A DNA stretch of 64,000 nt, taken from assembly GCA_030550275.1 (NCBI GenBank), contig JAUQPR010000008.1, positions 1 to 64,000 on the forward strand. The letters run 5' to 3'. Each line of letters begins with the position of its first letter. Position 1 is the first letter of the stretch. The notes beneath the pieces are model-generated. The model did no database searches. It saw only the letters and a program-made list of their open reading frames with translations, and was not told the DNA's origin. A program made the position numbers and the translations under genes. This document shows positions 61,746 to 64,000 of this stretch, one piece after another. This DNA is from Bacteroidota bacterium (lineage in GTDB: Bacteria > Bacteroidota > Ignavibacteria > Kapaibacteriales > HRBIN21).

Positions 61746-62852
61746 TCAGCGCACCCGTACAATCCAGGCGTTGGGGAACCCTGCCGCCAAAGCCGCTTGC
61801 TCTGCCTCAAGACGAGTTGCATAGCTTCCAAAGCGTACGCGCCACCAGGTGCGCTCACGAATGCGATGTGGCACCACCACCACGCCCGATATCCCCATCC
61901 GCCGGAGCTGCTCGGCTACCTGCTGTGCATCCTCCGGCGACGGCGAGGCGTAGACCTGCACCATGAATTCGCCCACCTCCGATAGCACCGTTGGCTCCGG
62001 ACGCGCTCGCGGAGGCTGTGCAACAGCAATCCTCCGCTGCGGAGGGGGCGGTGATGTTGCCGCAATCGGTCTACGCGGCTGCGCCTCCGCCGCCTGTGTG
62101 GGCAGCGCGGGAGCAGAGGTGATGCCGGAGGGCGGCGCCATCGGCTGCTGCAACTCCGGCGACGGTACCCTCGGTGGTGTCTGCACACCAAGCTCCGCAG
62201 GAGCCGCTGCCTCTGGGAACTCCACCGGAGGGATTGCCGTCACCGAGCGCATCGGCACCGGCAGCACCGGTGTCGCCGAGGGTGCCGGGGGCGCCTCCGG
62301 TACCGCCTCCGAAGGCTTCGATCCCATCGGCGGGCGCACGACCCCGAACCAGACCAATGCCCCAATCACCCCGATAACCACAACCGCCAGCACCAGCTCC
62401 AGCGGGATTCGCCGCCTCCGCCGTGGAGCCTCCACCGAGCTCCCCTGCTCCGGCAATACCGTCACAGGAGCTGCAGTGGTCGGCGGCTCCGCTGCAGGCT
62501 CCACATCCGCTTGGGTCGGGTGCACCGGGAACTCTGCCAGGTCCAGCTCCACCGGAGCAGATGGGTGCTGCGGCTGCTGTCTCCTGAGCGGCGATATCGG
62601 CTCCCCGCCGTACGGCTCCTGTTCAGTGCGCGCACCTCGGTGCGTTCGAGAGCGCTCCAGCTCCTCCTGGAGGATCCGCACCAGCTCCTCATCCAGCGCG
62701 AGCAGCTCTTGGGCAGAGGGCTGTGCTGGAGGCTCCGGTGGTGCACCGCTCGGCTGCGCTTGCGTCGCGCCAGCCCGGAAGCTGGGCAGGAAGGTCTCCG
62801 GAGCGTCCTCCGGCAGGAAGTCCGTCAACTGCTCCGCTGCAACGCGTTCCAT
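61746..62852 (-). CDS. SPOR-domain membrane protein
   Basis: The product has a cytoplasmic N-terminal half of about 150 residues rich in Pro, Glu and Gln, then a basic RRRRR stretch and one membrane helix near residue 160. A long Pro-rich periplasmic linker and a C-terminal SPOR domain follow (VQVYASPSPEDAQQVAEQLR, then WWRVRFGSYATRLEAEQAA). SPOR domains bind denuded peptidoglycan at division sites. The ATG at 62852 overlaps the preceding gene's stop as TGATG; a GTG four codons upstream is an alternative. Confidence 0.82.
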   Translation of the reverse strand: MERVAAEQLTDFLPEDAPETFLPSFRAGATQAQPSGAPPEPPAQPSAQELLALDEELVRILQEELERSRTHRGARTEQEPYGGEPISPLRRQQPQHPSAPVELDLAEFPVHPTQADVEPAAEPPTTAAPVTVLPEQGSSVEAPRRRRRIPLELVLAVVVIGVIGALVWFGVVRPPMGSKPSEAVPEAPPAPSATPVLPVPMRSVTAIPPVEFPEAAAPAELGVQTPPRVPSPELQQPMAPPSGITSAPALPTQAAEAQPRRPIAATSPPPPQRRIAVAQPPRARPEPTVLSEVGEFMVQVYASPSPEDAQQVAEQLRRMGISGVVVVPHRIRERTWWRVRFGSYATRLEAEQAALAAGFPNAWIVRVR

Positions 62853-64000
62853 CAGCGGTACCACCGTGTCAGCAGTTGGACAAAGATCCTGCGCTCAGGA
62901 TAGCCTGCCCAGCGGAGGATTTCCGCATTGAGCGCGTTATCCACGCGAATGCCAAGCTCGAGCCCTTCCACCAGACGGTAGCCTGCCTGAGCAAATAGCC
63001 GCACATACGCCGGCAGGGCAGGACCATCCTCTCTCCAACGCTGTGCGACAATCTCCGTGCCAAGTAGAGCGCTCCACTGGGCTGCCCAGCGGTGCTCTGC
63101 TGTGGCGCGGAGCACGGCGGGCGCGTAGTAGGGTGCGCGTTCCTGTCCAGGCACACTGGCACTCCCAAGCTGCACTTGAGCACCGAAGCGCGTCGATGGC
63201 AGTGGCTGCCACAGTGCCACGATGTGGAGTTCCTGAGCATGCAGCCGGAGCCCCTGTGGGTGCAGACTGGAGTCCTCCACCACACGCCAGGAATACCAGC
63301 CATCCACGGAACGGAGCTGGAATGTTGCCTCCACCGCCAGCTCTGGCACCGGAAGCAGCGCCACACCAAAGGCACCCACAAAGCCCTCCCGGAGCAGCTC
63401 TGGCAGCTTTCCCAGCGCGGTGTAGGGGTTCTCTGCAAGGAGCTGCCCCAAGCTCCGCTCGCGCCATCCTGAGCGAAGCTCCCCCACAAGGCGCCATGCA
63501 GGCTGCAGAGCATACTGTGCCTGAAGCCGCACAAGCGGGATCAGCAGTGCAGTTCCATCGTACTGGTGCCCCACCTGCAGTCCCCCCTTCAGGTCCACAA
63601 AGAGCCGCTCGTGTTGCAGCGCCGTTGCTGCCTGGACCGAGGCAAGGAGCTGCGTCTCCTCCATCTGCTGTTGGAGCAGCAGCTGTCCGGAAAGCTCTAT
63701 CTCGCGCTCCAGCAGGGCAGCCGTTCGCAGGAGTCCATGCAGCCGGATGAGCCGTTCGGTCTGCTCCCGTTCCTCCTGCCGCAGATGTGCAAGTTCAAGA
63801 GCTGCCCCAAGAGCATAGCTTGTGGGGTCCGCCCTGCCCTGCATCTCCACAGCGGCAGTAAGCAGCAGAAGGGCTCTCCGCAGCAGCGCCGGATTGGCGT
63901 AGAGCCGATAGCGGCGCCAGTCTCCCTCCACCCCGACTCGCACCCAATGCTGCTCGAAGTCGAAGAGCCTCGGCAGCGGGGCTCTCAACGATGCCGCAAG
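62852..64000 (-). CDS. Outer-membrane beta-barrel protein (partial, N-terminus outside window)
   Basis: The frame is open to the right edge, so the N-terminus lies outside. The visible 380 or so residues start with a helical region (about 35-120) rich in Arg, Glu and Leu, and then have repeated amphipathic strands. The end has YRLVEGLELGIRVDNALN and a final strand, which resemble the closing part of TonB-dependent receptor barrels. TonB lies two genes downstream, fitting that role, but the plug domain is not seen. Confidence 0.6.
   Translation of the reverse strand, partial: LAASLRAPLPRLFDFEQHWVRVGVEGDWRRYRLYANPALLRRALLLLTAAVEMQGRADPTSYALGAALELAHLRQEEREQTERLIRLHGLLRTAALLEREIELSGQLLLQQQMEETQLLASVQAATALQHERLFVDLKGGLQVGHQYDGTALLIPLVRLQAQYALQPAWRLVGELRSGWRERSLGQLLAENPYTALGKLPELLREGFVGAFGVALLPVPELAVEATFQLRSVDGWYSWRVVEDSSLHPQGLRLHAQELHIVALWQPLPSTRFGAQVQLGSASVPGQERAPYYAPAVLRATAEHRWAAQWSALLGTEIVAQRWREDGPALPAYVRLFAQAGYRLVEGLELGIRVDNALNAEILRWAGYPERRIFVQLLTRWYR

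Overview
The window is a gene-dense, GC-rich bacterial chromosome segment with about 59 protein genes, one tRNA and no gene-free stretch above 300 bases. Several traits point to the Bacteroidota/Chlorobiota (FCB) superphylum: an alternative complex III respiratory cluster, a type IX secretion pair (PorU sortase and PorV), exported proteins with type IX-like C-termini, a glutaminyl-cyclase-like lipoprotein, and a T-rich promoter element of the TA-N2-TTTG type seen in Bacteroidetes. High GC, flagellar switch genes and aerobic respiration fit a Kapabacteria/Ignavibacteria-like lineage best. That placement is inference, because the window holds no rRNA.

Layout. 1-2.9 kb (+): pterin and housekeeping genes (queD end, folE, rnhB, pyrC), each overlapping the next. 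2.9-15 kb (+): a respiratory block with a cytochrome c lipoprotein, heme A synthesis (ctaA, ctaB), copper delivery (SCO), a CtaM-like DUF420 protein, then actABCDEF and an MscS channel. 15-18 kb: a surface protein, a DUF6580 membrane protein, two envelope-associated small proteins and kdsC. 18-21 kb (+): M28 glutaminyl-cyclase-like lipoprotein, prmA and a Ppx/GppA phosphatase. 20.8-24.4 kb (-): a 1199-residue E2-E1 fusion 2-oxoglutarate enzyme of the Kgd/OdhA type. 24.5-32.5 kb (+): an OmpA-domain protein, a class I glutamine amidotransferase, tRNA-Gly with its own promoter and terminator, then porU and porV. 32.4-34.6 kb: an eIF2B-like protein coupled to an Ogg2-type glycosylase, and a divergent rRNA pseudouridine synthase.

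34.6-49.8 kb is a long minus-strand run: aldehyde dehydrogenase, msrC, a lamin-tail surface protein, a LolC/E permease, two large exported proteins, a methyltransferase, a thiamine-binding-like protein, YgfZ, a FolM-like reductase, a LOG protein, a TPR-thioredoxin protein and a small outer-membrane protein. 49.9-57.4 kb (+): a Pro/Ala/Thr-repeat exported protein, cystathionine beta-synthase, a nucleotide-sugar-type epimerase, a penicillin acylase homologue, purF and a DUF4258 protein. 57.3-64 kb (-): an outer-membrane protein running off the edge, a SPOR protein, TonB, UDP-glucose dehydrogenase, and fliL-fliM-fliN-fliO.

The genes work together in three recognisable modules: quinol oxidation and terminal oxidase maturation; export and processing of surface proteins by type IX secretion; and the flagellar C-ring. 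I found no clear candidate for a wholly undescribed system. The best leads are the shared promoter octamer, the repeated 35-40 base overlaps between convergent genes, the Kgd-type fusion, and the eIF2B-like/Ogg2 gene pair.
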